This document shows, in pieces, positions 1-10,200 of a stretch of 64,000 nucleotides of DNA. Position numbers and translations under genes: made by a program. Every line of letters begins with the position of its first letter. Within the stretch, counting starts at the first letter, position 1. Below the pieces are notes generated by a model that saw only the letters and a program-made list of their open reading frames with translations, was not told where the DNA came from and ran no database searches. This stretch comes from Notospermus geniculatus (taxonomy: Eukaryota; Nemertea; Pilidiophora; Heteronemertea; Lineidae): positions 89,866 to 153,865 of the forward strand of contig NMRB01000960.1 in assembly GCA_002633025.1 (NCBI GenBank). The letters run 5' to 3'.

Positions 1-82
1 TGTATTTGATCTTGTCTCATTCATTGTACATGTATTTTGAACTACCACCCCTCTCAAATAATCATTTTATTCATGTTTTCAG

Positions 83-3000
83 GTTACTATACAGTATCCT
101 GATGGCCGATTCAAGAACAGGAGAATCATCAGAGACCATGATATCCTGAAACTGTGCCTTGCCATAGGAAACTACCGCCCACATGCCAACTTGGCATTTG
201 CAGCCTACCACAGCCTAGCCCTCCAGCCATGCCTCAGGAAACTTGTGTTGCAGGACCTGTCAAAGGAATGCAGGAGTTTATGCAGCCTGAAAGAACCTTC
301 CATACTCAGGGACAACTCAGCTACAGCTCTTCCAACTTGGAAATGGGACTCTTTGACTGAGGAATGGTCAGTCAGAGCACCACTGCTGAAGGACACACTG
401 TGTGCCATCACAGGAAAGCCTGTTACACCTAGTAGCTGCCACGCTGGAGCAATTCTTCTGAAGACTCGCAATCAAGAGTTATCGAGAGCGGCATATGTAG
501 TCGGCATTACTCTTGATCATGGCGGTGCAACTGACAAAGTAAGTCCTGGAATGAGAAAACTCAAGCCAATTAATAAATAGCACAAAGTCCATATACGTCT
601 AAGAACAATTGAATCTTTTTTGTTTCATTACTTCAGACAATTTCGATAATGCAACGCATCGGGGTCTCCATGATGCCAGAGTCACTGACGAAGAAAAGGC
701 GACAGATAGCAAAGCAGCGGCTAGATGACATTAAGAGTAGGATTGGTGGTGTAGTGCAAAAAGTGAAAGAATTTTGGACCGAAGGCGAACAAGGTAAATC
801 ATGTGGTTGCAAATATTAGGAAGTTTTACAGGTTGGATGACAGCCGTTGTGTGGTGGGGAAAATTCTCATTTAAAGGTCACCTGAGAAGGTTTTGATCCT
901 TTTTGGTTTTCTACACAGTAATAATGGTCCAATTGTCATAGGAATTTCACTGGATTGTTTCCTTATTCACTGCTCTTTCCATAGTCATATGGTAAAAACC
1001 TTTTTAGGTGACCTTTAAATTAATTGTTCATGTTTCACATTTTCAGTTACAAGAGAGCAGTCCAAGGAAGTTCCTACTGGCTCAACCTCAGGATCTGGGC
1101 ATGAGATGGCAGTGGCATGTGCAGGTAATCATTTTTATTCCCACACCTACCCTTCTACAAATTTTGATGAAAATACAATACCCCTCGAAGTAACATGCTT
1201 GACCTTGGATAGAATCGATCGTGAGATTTAAATTCAGGTCTTTTATATTCTTTATATTCAGCTGTAAGGGAGCCAACAGAGGACGTTGACAGAGAGCCAT
1301 CTGAGGATGTTGACAGAGAGGGTGATGTGGTCATGGATTCCACAGGTACTAGATTTGTTTGATTAATCCAACAGGATATGTATTATCGTAAAGGAATAAC
1401 CATAAAGGTTGAACTGGAAACATGGATTTGGAATGTCCTCTGATGAATACAGTTTCAATTTCTCAAATACACCAAGAACTACAGATATACACCATTGACA
1501 ATAAATGAACGCTTTGCAATGTTATTGGCAAATTTCATGGGCAAAGTGCCAATTCCCGGGTTTCCAAGTTGAACCTTTATAGTTATTCCTTTATGATATT
1601 ATGTGAATGCAGTGAATTTTATTGGCCAGGTTGTTGAGCACTGTCTTCTCTTCTTCAGCTTCTGCAGCCACAGGTGATATGGCAGAACAGGTCATGGACT
1701 CGACGAATGAATTGCAGCCCTCTATCAGAAAACCAAGCTGCAACTTTGACATTATTGCAGATAACTGTGACGTCACCGTGCGACCAACATACATGACGGC
1801 TGAGAGGCAAAATAAGAGCCTACACTGGTTTTTGAAAGGTGAGCAGGGTACCCTCAGTCAGTTGCGTAACATCATAAACAGGAGGGATGTAAAAGGAGCA
1901 CAATCCGTCACCTCAGCATTCAGGTAAGAACTACATCTAGTGAACTTCCAGGTGAACTTCCACAACTTCATACATTGTTAACAACAAACATTGTGTTCAA
2001 TTCATTTTTAAAACTAAAATGAATTGTTTCTATTTTCAGGCCTCACTACTCCTTCTTGGAGGATGTCCTAAAGGCTATTGTTGTGACCTGTGCAATGGAC
2101 CATTTCGGCTTGGAAACTGTGGACAGTCATCCAACAAAGAATAAGCCACTTCCAATCACCCTTATGACCACAGAAGCCCAGTATCATTGGTTGTATAATC
2201 AGGCACAGCAGATTTTCCAGAAGTGAGTGTCATGAACTTGAGGTGTGATGTGCTCAATGATCAATCATTGAAATGACAATTAAAAGGACAGGTCAATTTT
2301 TCTGTTATCTATTGTTAGTAGCATTGCACACCTGGAATTTGATATCATACAGTTTAGCCTAAGTTATGGTTAGGTGGATGCCTTTAAATTTTGAAAATCC
2401 AAAGTTTTGCATTGCTAAATTAAAATAATCTCTTTTGATTTTAGGTATGTAAAGTTGCAAGATCAGTGGGCGAGGCTGCAAAATGAGGTGGAAGCGCAGA
2501 GACGGGCTGATGGACTTCTCGATGAAGCAAAGGATGCCACAACTGGAATATACACCTGTCGCTGTGGCCAAAGCTACAGACAACGAGGCAGATTCATCGC
2601 TCATGCCATGAGAGCTCATGGTGAAGACCTTTCACCGCAGACGGATGCACTGACCGCCAGTACTGAGGATGACACATTGTCAGTTTATGTGGCCTCTTTG
2701 TTGAAATGTCTCCTGCTCCTGTATGACACCACGGATGCCTACAAATATGGTGATTCTAATCGGATCTTTAGAAATGCCAAATTTGAGTTGCTCATTTATG
2801 ATGTGGCCGGGCATACAAAGTACCGCCTCTGGATGTTTCGAATCCTAGCCTATGAGAAGGCCATCCTCACTGAAAAGGAGGCTTTCGAGTACAAGTGGAA
2901 CGTTTGTTTCAATTTGAATGGAGGAAAGGGGAAAAACATCCCGAACGACAACCTTGTTGAGATAACTGTGAAAAAATTAAAGGACTGTTTGAAAGCACAA

Positions 3001-3306
3001 GGGGCGAATGTGAATTTCACAAATGCCCAGCTTGCTGCCCGGACACTCCAATATATGGACACCATTGTTGAGAACTTGAGGGATGATTCAGGACTGAGGA
3101 AAAGGTCAGGCAAAAAAACATCCCCGTCGAAGAAAGGCGATGTGCAACAGATGGTGGCCGAATTACAAAATGCCAACTTTGTGACATATACAGAAGGGCG
3201 GCAGCTCCGATCCTTTGCTGGTTTCCAGGATTTGTTCAAGAGAGTTAACATTTGTAAGCTTGCCAAGTGGTTTAGCGTCCAGAAAGCGGCATTTGTTATT
3301 CCTTAA
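83..3306 (+). CDS. DUF6589-type protein gene, 3' part (seven exons)
   Basis: Exons 83-538, 637-793, 1047-1124, 1262-1345, 1659-1923, 2040-2222 and 2445-3306 (TAA) all have AG/GT borders and compatible phases, giving 694 codons. The 5' end is off the window, because the frame is open back to an acceptor AG at 81-82. The last exon carries a zinc-finger-like segment (YTCRCGQSY, then FIAHAMRAH). It is followed by the pattern I recall from DUF6589 proteins: an alpha-helical stretch, GHTKYRLWMF, and NLNGGKGKNIPND resembling the family's N.(R/K)G..G.NIP motif. Exons 3-4 encode an acidic, low-complexity linker. The function of DUF6589 is unknown; I infer a transposon-related role from its wide, patchy, multicopy distribution. 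It converges on a RecQ-like helicase gene 0.9 kb away. The domain name rests on remembered motif patterns, not on a search. Confidence 0.75.
2445..3306 (+). CDS. Terminal exon of the DUF6589-type gene
   Basis: This is the largest exon of the gene. It begins after the acceptor ttttag at 2444 (phase 2, completing a Lys codon) and ends at TAA 3304-3306. It holds a non-canonical zinc-finger-like motif (C-x-C, then H-x4-H) near the start and the conserved-looking C-terminal region. A basic, Ser/Lys-rich patch (KRSGKKTSPSKKG) precedes the C-terminus and could be a nuclear localisation signal. No AATAAA is obvious in the following few hundred bases. Confidence 0.8.
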
Positions 3307-4195
3307 TTTCTGCTTGGAATGGAGGTGTTGAGTGTGACAGTAAAGCACATCATAGTGTTTTTTGGAGGGGGGGGGGGGGATGGGGGGGGGGGGGGGGTCT
3401 CAGTGTAGTTTTGTCTTCAACTTGGACATGGTACATGAACATGCAATACCCATAACTGTAGTTTGCTCATCATGGTGGCTACCTTGAAGTTGAAGAATGG
3501 CAGCCAGCACCAGACATAGGCCTACTGCACAGGCGGTGGGCAAGGCTCTGATGCCACTTCAGGGATTTGTGTATTACCGTAATTAATGAAACATTGTGTT
3601 CTAAGGCAATAGGCCTCCTTGATGCTCGTGTTCCAATCCCAAAGCAATTTTCTTTGCATCTAGTCGTTAAACATTGACCATGAGGTAATCGACTCTACTC
3701 GGGCATTGGGCCTCCTAAGGATGTCATCAACGAGAAACCCCGATTGCCTCAAGAATATGGTCTCTGGGGTTTTTAAGTCACTTCAAAAGCATTATATATC
3801 AAAACAATTTTTTATTTACCTATATAATCAAGTTTATTACAATTGTATAAAACCGGTACATACAATCATTCCAAGTAATAATGGCCCAATCATTATCCAA
3901 TATGCCAAATTTTCATGTGATTATGGTGGCTGTCATGATAGTAGGTGATAGTCGACATGCCATACCCATTTTAATTTTTGTATGCAGAAAGCTCTGGTGG
4001 ACATGCTAGTCTTACAATTGTGTGTAATTGATATATTTTTTACTTTTGCAGAGTTTATTATCATTATCATTTGTAATCCAAAGTATTGCATTGTTGAATT
4101 TCAAAATTTTTTATTTTGCAATAATCATGAAAAGTTCTTACAATTACATCATTGGTCTTGTACTCTTCTTGTATTGGCTCATGATCTACAGTACA
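3307..4195. other. Convergent intergenic spacer with poly-G tract
   Basis: About 0.9 kb separates the tail-to-tail DUF6589 and RecQ genes. It contains an interrupted G homopolymer at about 3365-3397, which is low complexity and a likely sequencing or assembly weak spot. The rest is AT-rich 3'UTR-like sequence. I see no further gene. Confidence 0.6.
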
Positions 4196-5976
4196 TTATT
4201 CATCAAATTCTTGATCACTGTCAGCCTCATCACCAACACACCAAAAAGTACCAGGAAACACTGCTGCAAATATATCTGAAACCACAACGGCTTGGTCATA
4301 TGACATGATACTTGTTTTGGCAACAATATCTGATGAAGTGCTCAGGTGGTCACATTTGTCAACAATTTCTTGAATGAGCTGCAAACTGAAGCCATGGATC
4401 AAGTCCTCATCCACCACCTGTCGATGTCGACCCTCAATTAGGGTTTCACGGTATTCAATTAGCATGTCTTTAAGCTTTCTCCGTTGCTCATCTGATGACA
4501 CCCGATGCACTGTGTCACCAGCATATTCGTCCTCTGTTGACAAACTGGCAAGTGTAGCTAGAAGTGGGTTCACAAAACTCTCTGAGCAATCATCTGACCC
4601 ACAAGAGCAACTATTGCTGCAAATGTCACAACACAGATGTCCCACCAAGCTTTCTGAAGGTGATGAACGGTAATGCGAGAGAAGAACCTCACGTCTACAC
4701 CTGTCCACATTTCTAACATAGTCAAGCATTGGAGCATCAACTTTCTTTAGCTGCTTCTTGTGATAGATGAGGATGTTCTGGGCCTGGGATCCATCCCTGC
4801 CAGCCCGCCCAATCTGCTGCAGGAACGTGTCCATTTCTGCCGACGGTCCATAGTGGACAACGCTGTTTACACCGGCAAAGTTGACACCCATGCCTGCAGC
4901 ATTGGTGCACACCAACACTCGTATATTCCCCTTCTCTTCTGCCATGTCAGTACGAATCTTGTCCTGAACTTTTTTTGGCGTTTTTGAATGGTACATCGCA
5001 ACCATGTCACTTCCGGTATTCCGCGAATCCACAAAACCTTTCAGTGTCAAGTGGACAGCACTGCAGTCCTTTATAGTTTTGCAGAAGACCAGTTGTCTTG
5101 GCATATCCTGTTCCAAATTCTCGAGAATCCACTGAAAAGTTTCAGTCAGGTCATGCGTGGCCTTGACACATCTCACTGACAACTTAATATTTGCACGATC
5201 TGGGCTGTCTATGATTTCTTCAGTACACAAAACGTTCATGCACAAACTTTTCATGATCTTTTTTCGTTTTTGACTACTGGCCGTAGCTGTTCCAGCAATC
5301 ACCTGTACACCAGGACAGAGGGACCTCAGTTCTCCTATCTTACTGAACCATTCCCGAAAGGGATCTTCATCGGCTTGTGATTCTCCCCTGTAAAAGAAAT
5401 TATTGTATTAAAATATGACAACTAACATCCAAAGGCTTAGTCGTGAAAAGATGTGGAAAAAAGGCGATGTCTGAGATCTAAAAATCATGCCTACCAATTA
5501 ACAACTGTATGCGCTTCATCAATGACAATCGCAGATATCCTCTCTCTAAGGTTTACGAACATGGACCTCCATTTGGCATTCCCGACGAACTGCTCTGGAC
5601 TACCGTACACAAAACTGAACTGTCCATCCAATATCTGGCCATCTTCTTTGTTGTCTTTACCAACATACGTAGCGGTAAACCCAAGTGCCTCCAGCCTCCC
5701 GGTGTGTTCAATCATGATGGACAACAGTGGCACTATTACAATGACAACAGGCCGTGCACACTTCGCAGCAAAAATGGTCTCTTGGTACATTATAGACTTG
5801 CCACTGCCAGTCTTAGAACAAATTAATACATCCTTGTCATCCAGATAAGCATGTAAAACCCGTATTTGTAAACTGTTTAGTTCAGAAATGTTGAATTTAG
5901 CACATATTTTCTCCGACAACTCAGTGAAATTCGCACATGTCGCATCGTCCGCCATCTTGAAATTTGCAGTAGCCAA
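4196..5976 (-). CDS. RecQ-like ATP-dependent DNA helicase (two exons)
   Basis: Exon 1 is 5976-5495 and exon 2 is 5387-4196 (stop at 4196-4198), joined in phase 2 to give about 557 aa. An SF2 helicase core is visible: Walker A SKTGSGKS (residues 54-61), DEAH (153-156) followed by W-G after splicing, a TAT motif III, VCTNAAGMGV (about 320-329) and motif VI QIGRAGRD (about 352-359). The segment RCRREVLLSHY then CCDIC (about 390-415) matches the RecQ zinc-binding subdomain. The acidic C-terminus (DEADSDQEFDE) shows no RQC winged helix or HRDC domain. Cellular RecQ helicases (BLM, WRN, RECQL) are usually longer and many-exon, so this compact gene resembles the RecQ-like helicases seen in mobile elements. 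An alternative start is the second Met, seven codons in. It is convergent with the DUF6589 gene. Confidence 0.88.
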
Positions 5977-6486
5977 CCTCGACCCCGTGAATAATTGGTA
6001 TTTTTATGAATGCAAAACGACGTTGCTAATACCTAGGACCAAGGTTGGATTACAAGTCAAGTGCCATTCGTGTCGCGGCTCGTGATTGGGCGCAAAAAAA
6101 TTTGCGCTGCCACTTCAGCGAATGCGGTGGAATCTCTCAGGGGCTCGTAGGTGGTAACCTAAAGAGACCCTGATTACCTCAGGATGCCTGTCGGGGACCA
6201 TTCCTGCGGCATGCGAGATACACTCGGGAAGTTCCTGTTACATTCGAAGTACATTCCAATTGCATTTTTTTGTCTTCGAGAGGCATTCTTCGCGAATTCT
6301 TCGGCATTCTAGCCATATTCTGCAGCCATTCTGCGAGAGTTCTGACTAAATTCGAAGCGCGTTCCAAGTGTTTGAAGTGCAATCTTTCTCTCCCGAATCC
6401 AGCTCGAATTTTCCAAATTTTCTCATTCCGGCTGGTTCTGCTTGATTCCTGCTGATTCGAACTAAGTGTGACGGGGGTATAAAGTT
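5977..6486. other. Upstream flank of RecQ gene, no gene recognised
   Basis: This presumed 5'UTR/promoter side of the helicase gene should contain, or lie next to, the right end of the putative DUF6589/RecQ element. I find no convincing terminal inverted repeat, because the partner end would lie before position 1. The stretch contains several degenerate 'gcattc' words and no ORF of note. Confidence 0.4.
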
Positions 6487-6772
6487 AATTCATTCATTCA
6501 TTATTACCGGCCTCGTAACCCTGTTGGATTTTTGCCGGAGGTATGGAGTTCACGACGGGCTACAGTCCACCTGTGTAGGGTCTTTTACCTGCCCTGGCAT
6601 AGACACTCAGGTACAAGGGACCACGGCTTTTAGTCCCATCCCATCCGACGGACCCAGCATTTCTGTGTCACAATTTTTTGTACATGCCTTCGCCCGGAGT
6701 CGAACTCGCGCCGACCCATTGCACAGTATATTGGTAGTCAAGCGCGCTAACCATTCGACCACCGGGCAGCGT
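6487..6772 (-). mobile_element. tRNA-derived SINE with conserved-central-domain-like core and ATGA tail
   Basis: Read on the minus strand, it starts with a tRNA-like head at about 6690-6772: A-box-like TGGTCGAATGG and B-box-like GAGTTCGACTCC. A body follows with 'gatgggatgggactaaaag', 'ggtcccttgtac' and 'ggcaggtaaaagaccctac', and it ends in a short (atga)n tail. Similar body words recur in SINEs with deeply conserved central domains (for example the Nin type). That family name is from memory, and only the tRNA-SINE architecture is directly visible. It lies upstream of the first recognised lectin exon. Confidence 0.7.
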
Positions 6773-6862
6773 GGAGCAGTAACGTGAAACTTCCACGAGT
6801 CAACCGCAAGTAGTACAGTAGCTGAGGGGAACCCTCAATGTTTGTAAGGTTAGAATATGTAT

Positions 6863-7060
6863 AAGGCTCCAGTTCCATAGAGCTCACGTTGACACTTTTC
6901 ACGCGCCACGCTTCACGTTTTCCTTTCGTTCCTCGATTCAGCGCACAACGAGACACACATTACCTGTCCTGTGACATGCTTTCTCCGAGGAACGAAAGGA
7001 AAACGTGAAGCGTAGCGCGTGAAAAGTGTCAACGTGAACTCTATGGAAATGGAGCCTAAG
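6863..7060. repeat. Foldback MITE (about 198 bp)
   Basis: Arms of about 72 bp are inverted around a 50-bp loop. The left arm begins aaggctcc and includes gttgacacttttcacgcg and cctttcgttcctcg; the right arm is its near reverse complement and ends ggagcctaag. A half copy (left arm plus loop) lies at about 34432-34553. Confidence 0.8.
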
Positions 7061-7126
7061 TGTTACATAAATTCGGGATCTTTCGAAACGAAATGGTCGA
7101 TGCACGATCATGTTTGGGTCTTGTAG

Positions 7127-7275
7127 GTCTGAACAAGCCTACCTCTCAAGCCAGCTGGCCCTCCGAAGCGGTGACTACTGGATCGGACTCAGTAACAAGG
7201 GTGACGCGTCTGGTGTTTATTCTTGGACCTCGGGGGAAAAGGACAAATATTCAAACTGGAACGGACTTCATTCTG
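7127..7275 (+). CDS. Lectin exon: CTLD A, middle part
   Basis: The acceptor is cttgtag at 7126 and the donor is gtgagt at 7276; entry phase is 2 and exit phase is 1. It encodes DYWIGLSNKGDASGVYSW and later KYSNWNGLHSG, the WIGL core and W.W segment of a CTLD. The domain's first half must come from an upstream exon not seen between 6.0 and 7.1 kb. No EPN/QPD triplet is present, so a sugar site of the classic type is unlikely here. Confidence 0.85.
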
Positions 7276-10200
7276 GTGAGTGGTAAAAACAAAGCACAGA
7301 GAATCACGCCTCCTCTCCATCATTGCTTATCTTCCTTAGACTCGGTACCCACCCCGTTGTGTCGTTCCGGCCGCCGCGCTACACTCCACAAACGACTGGG
7401 AAAGCAAGATGCAAAATCAGCGGCTAGCGTACCGACGACCACAACGCCCATCTCGGCGAATGAAATTGCCCGAAAGCAATCTACTAGGGAAAATCTGGCA
7501 CACTTTTGATTGGTTGTTATTTCTGTGGATGATGTAATTTACCACCGTCTCGCCCGTCCAGAAACGTTTCAACCTCACTAGCAGGATATTGATCTTAGGT
7601 ACCAGGATACCGTCCTTGCCCTAGAAGAAAGTTCCGGTGTATCAGCTGATTTGGCATCTTGCAACGACAGCCGACGACCGTTCAAGACGCACTTTCTGAC
7701 TGGCTGAACTCATTCATATCCGTTGGTGTTGTCGTTACGGTAGTTGCTGATTTTGCATCTTGCTTTCCCAGTCGTTTGTGGAGTGTAGTAGTGCGGCGGC
7801 CGGAGCGACACAACGACTGGGTCCCGAGTCTAATCTCCCTAGGCTTCCTTCATCTTTGACACGATGACTTCCGAGTCCGCAAACGCAAAACGCTCACAGA
7901 TGGTTTGTGTTTGCGGACTTGTGCGGCATTGGAGCAAGGGAAAGAAGTTAGCCCGAAAACGCACCGCGAGAAGCTCTGATCAGTTGGCGCAGATCAGATT
8001 TCACCCTTGTCCCTTAATTGCCTCCTGTGCGGTCATGCATGAACACCATTGTGTCCACACAGGCTGCGCAAGACTGCTGTTGAGACTGCTTTGCACAGAC
8101 CTGTGTCCGCGCGCGGCGCATCACACAAAAATTTGTTAGTTTCTAAATACGCTAGCCGCATCACAACCTGAACTGGGTGATCACGTGATCTACTCCGCAC
8201 GAAAGTAGATCCTAGGAAAATAGCGATATGAGGCTTATTTCTTGCAAACTTTGCAAATAAATGACTGATATTTCATTTCTGGTGAGAAATTGTCATAGAT
8301 AATGAGATATGACATTGTTGAGAAGAAAATGATGATATTTGGGTTATGACCCCGACAGCTAGTTCACTTCACTGACGTAAGCAGGTAAGTGTCGTGACAC
8401 TGTCGTCGTCTATCTGTCAGGGGCTAACATGACATGTACGGCATATTTCATACAATATAGGCCTATGTATGTCATAATCATGATGGATAATGGGATTCCC
8501 ACGCACAAAATGATGGGAGGCAGCCTAGGTATGCCTATTCTGCAATTTATAAACTTGAACTGAGGAATCAACCGCCATCTTGAAAATGCAGCAAGTAGTC
8601 CCAAATCTTCCCATGATGCCTTGAGCGCGCGGTGACAGGTCAGTGCGAGGTACGAGCGCTACCTGTCGTGACAATGGCATGACCACCAATCAAGCATGAC
8701 TGGTACCAAAAGATGCAGGAAGGGTTGCTGCATAAGCACAAGCAAAAATATATTGTATGTATTGGTACGCAATAAACAATGGGCCTTTTAAAAAGTGTCT
8801 ATTTTTAACTCACTCTGTATTTGCATTCGGAAGTTCCGAAGGCAACTGCTCGGCAATTTCCGCGACTTCCCCTCGGACAGAATTCCAAGGCAGCCACCTT
8901 GAATGCGAAAGGATTGCTGCCCGTTTGAGTTCAAATGCCGGGTTCGCCTCATCACACCTCCAGACCCCTTCGCATGAACCACAGGAACTTGTACCGTTAA
9001 TTACGGGGGTCCTACCCCCTATATATATAATACAGACAAGGAATGAAACACCTGCCTTTTCCTGTACATGAATAGGAATGATCCTATGTCCCGTCGATTA
9101 AACACCGTTTTCACGGTCATATTCACTTTTAATCCACAAACAATGGCGTTCTAATCCATCCATACAAACCAAACATTCATATCAACACATTGGTTTTACC
9201 ATCAACGGGTGATTTCACATAATTTCAACACAAAATATCCAGAATTTTCGAAAAATTGACACAAGAAACTCGCGAACTTCAGAACGAGGCTCAACAGGCA
9301 GTGCCGCCACAAAACACGGCGGCTTACGAAAACAATCAGTGAATAGCAACTGGGTTGTTTTCGTAAGCCGCCGTGTTTTGTGGCGGCACTGCCTGTTGAG
9401 CCTCGTTCTGAAGTTCGCGAGTTTCTTGTGTCAATTTTTCGAAAATTCTGGATATTTTGTGTTGAAATTATGTGAAATCACCCGTTGATGGTAAAACCAA
9501 TGTGTTGATATGAATGTTTGGTTTGTATGGATGGATTAGAACGCCATTGTTTGTGGATTAAAAGTGAATATGACCGTGAAAACGGTGTTTAATCGACGGG
9601 ACATAGGATCATTCCTATTCATGTACAGGAAAAGGCAGGTGTTTCATTCCTTGTCTGTATTATATATATAGGGGGTAGGACCCCCGTAATTAACGGTACA
9701 AGTTCCTGTGCATGAACTAACTAGGTCACACAAAAACGTTGCGTTATTGGATGAATAATTGGCAGATTTGGTGAGATACTGGTACGTTTATATATAATAT
9801 GCGGAATGCCTCAACTTATCCAGCAAATAAGGTTGAACATCTTAACAGGCCAAAATTCGGCCAAACTAGTCCCACGGCCCTGACGCCGGCGGTCACGTGG
9901 GTTTGTTGATAAACAATACCATATTATGGCTGCCTTGGACTTGTGTCCGAGGTGAAATACGCCGCCCAGTGGACAGATAAGCAGTTCGACTCAGGTCGTT
10001 CCGAATGTCTGTATTTGTTGTTTCGGTTTCAGGAAATGAGCGGAATAAGTGTGTAACTGCAGGTACGGGCGCTAGCCTCGGTCTGTGGTATGACAACGAC
10101 TGCAGTGAGGTAAAGAAATACATCTGTGAGAATAACACCATGAAACCAACTGCGTCATCAGGTCGGTGGACCTGTCCCCAGGGCTGGGTGTTAGACACCT

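Noticed and set aside
3365-3397. G-quadruplex regulatory element at the 3' end of the DUF6589 gene
   Set aside because: The tract is a near-homopolymer G run, prone to sequencing error. A quadruplex is possible but nothing links it to function.
1-6000. DUF6589 and RecQ as ordinary host repair genes forming a bidirectional unit
   Set aside because: Not excluded, but they converge rather than diverge, the helicase is compact and lacks RQC/HRDC, and the pair sits where a lectin intron is expected. The mobile-element reading is preferred and kept as inference.
7060-7509. 149-codon ORF starting at 7060
   Set aside because: It overlaps the lectin exon in a different frame; the real frame (WIGL core) is bordered by splice sites at 7126 and 7276.
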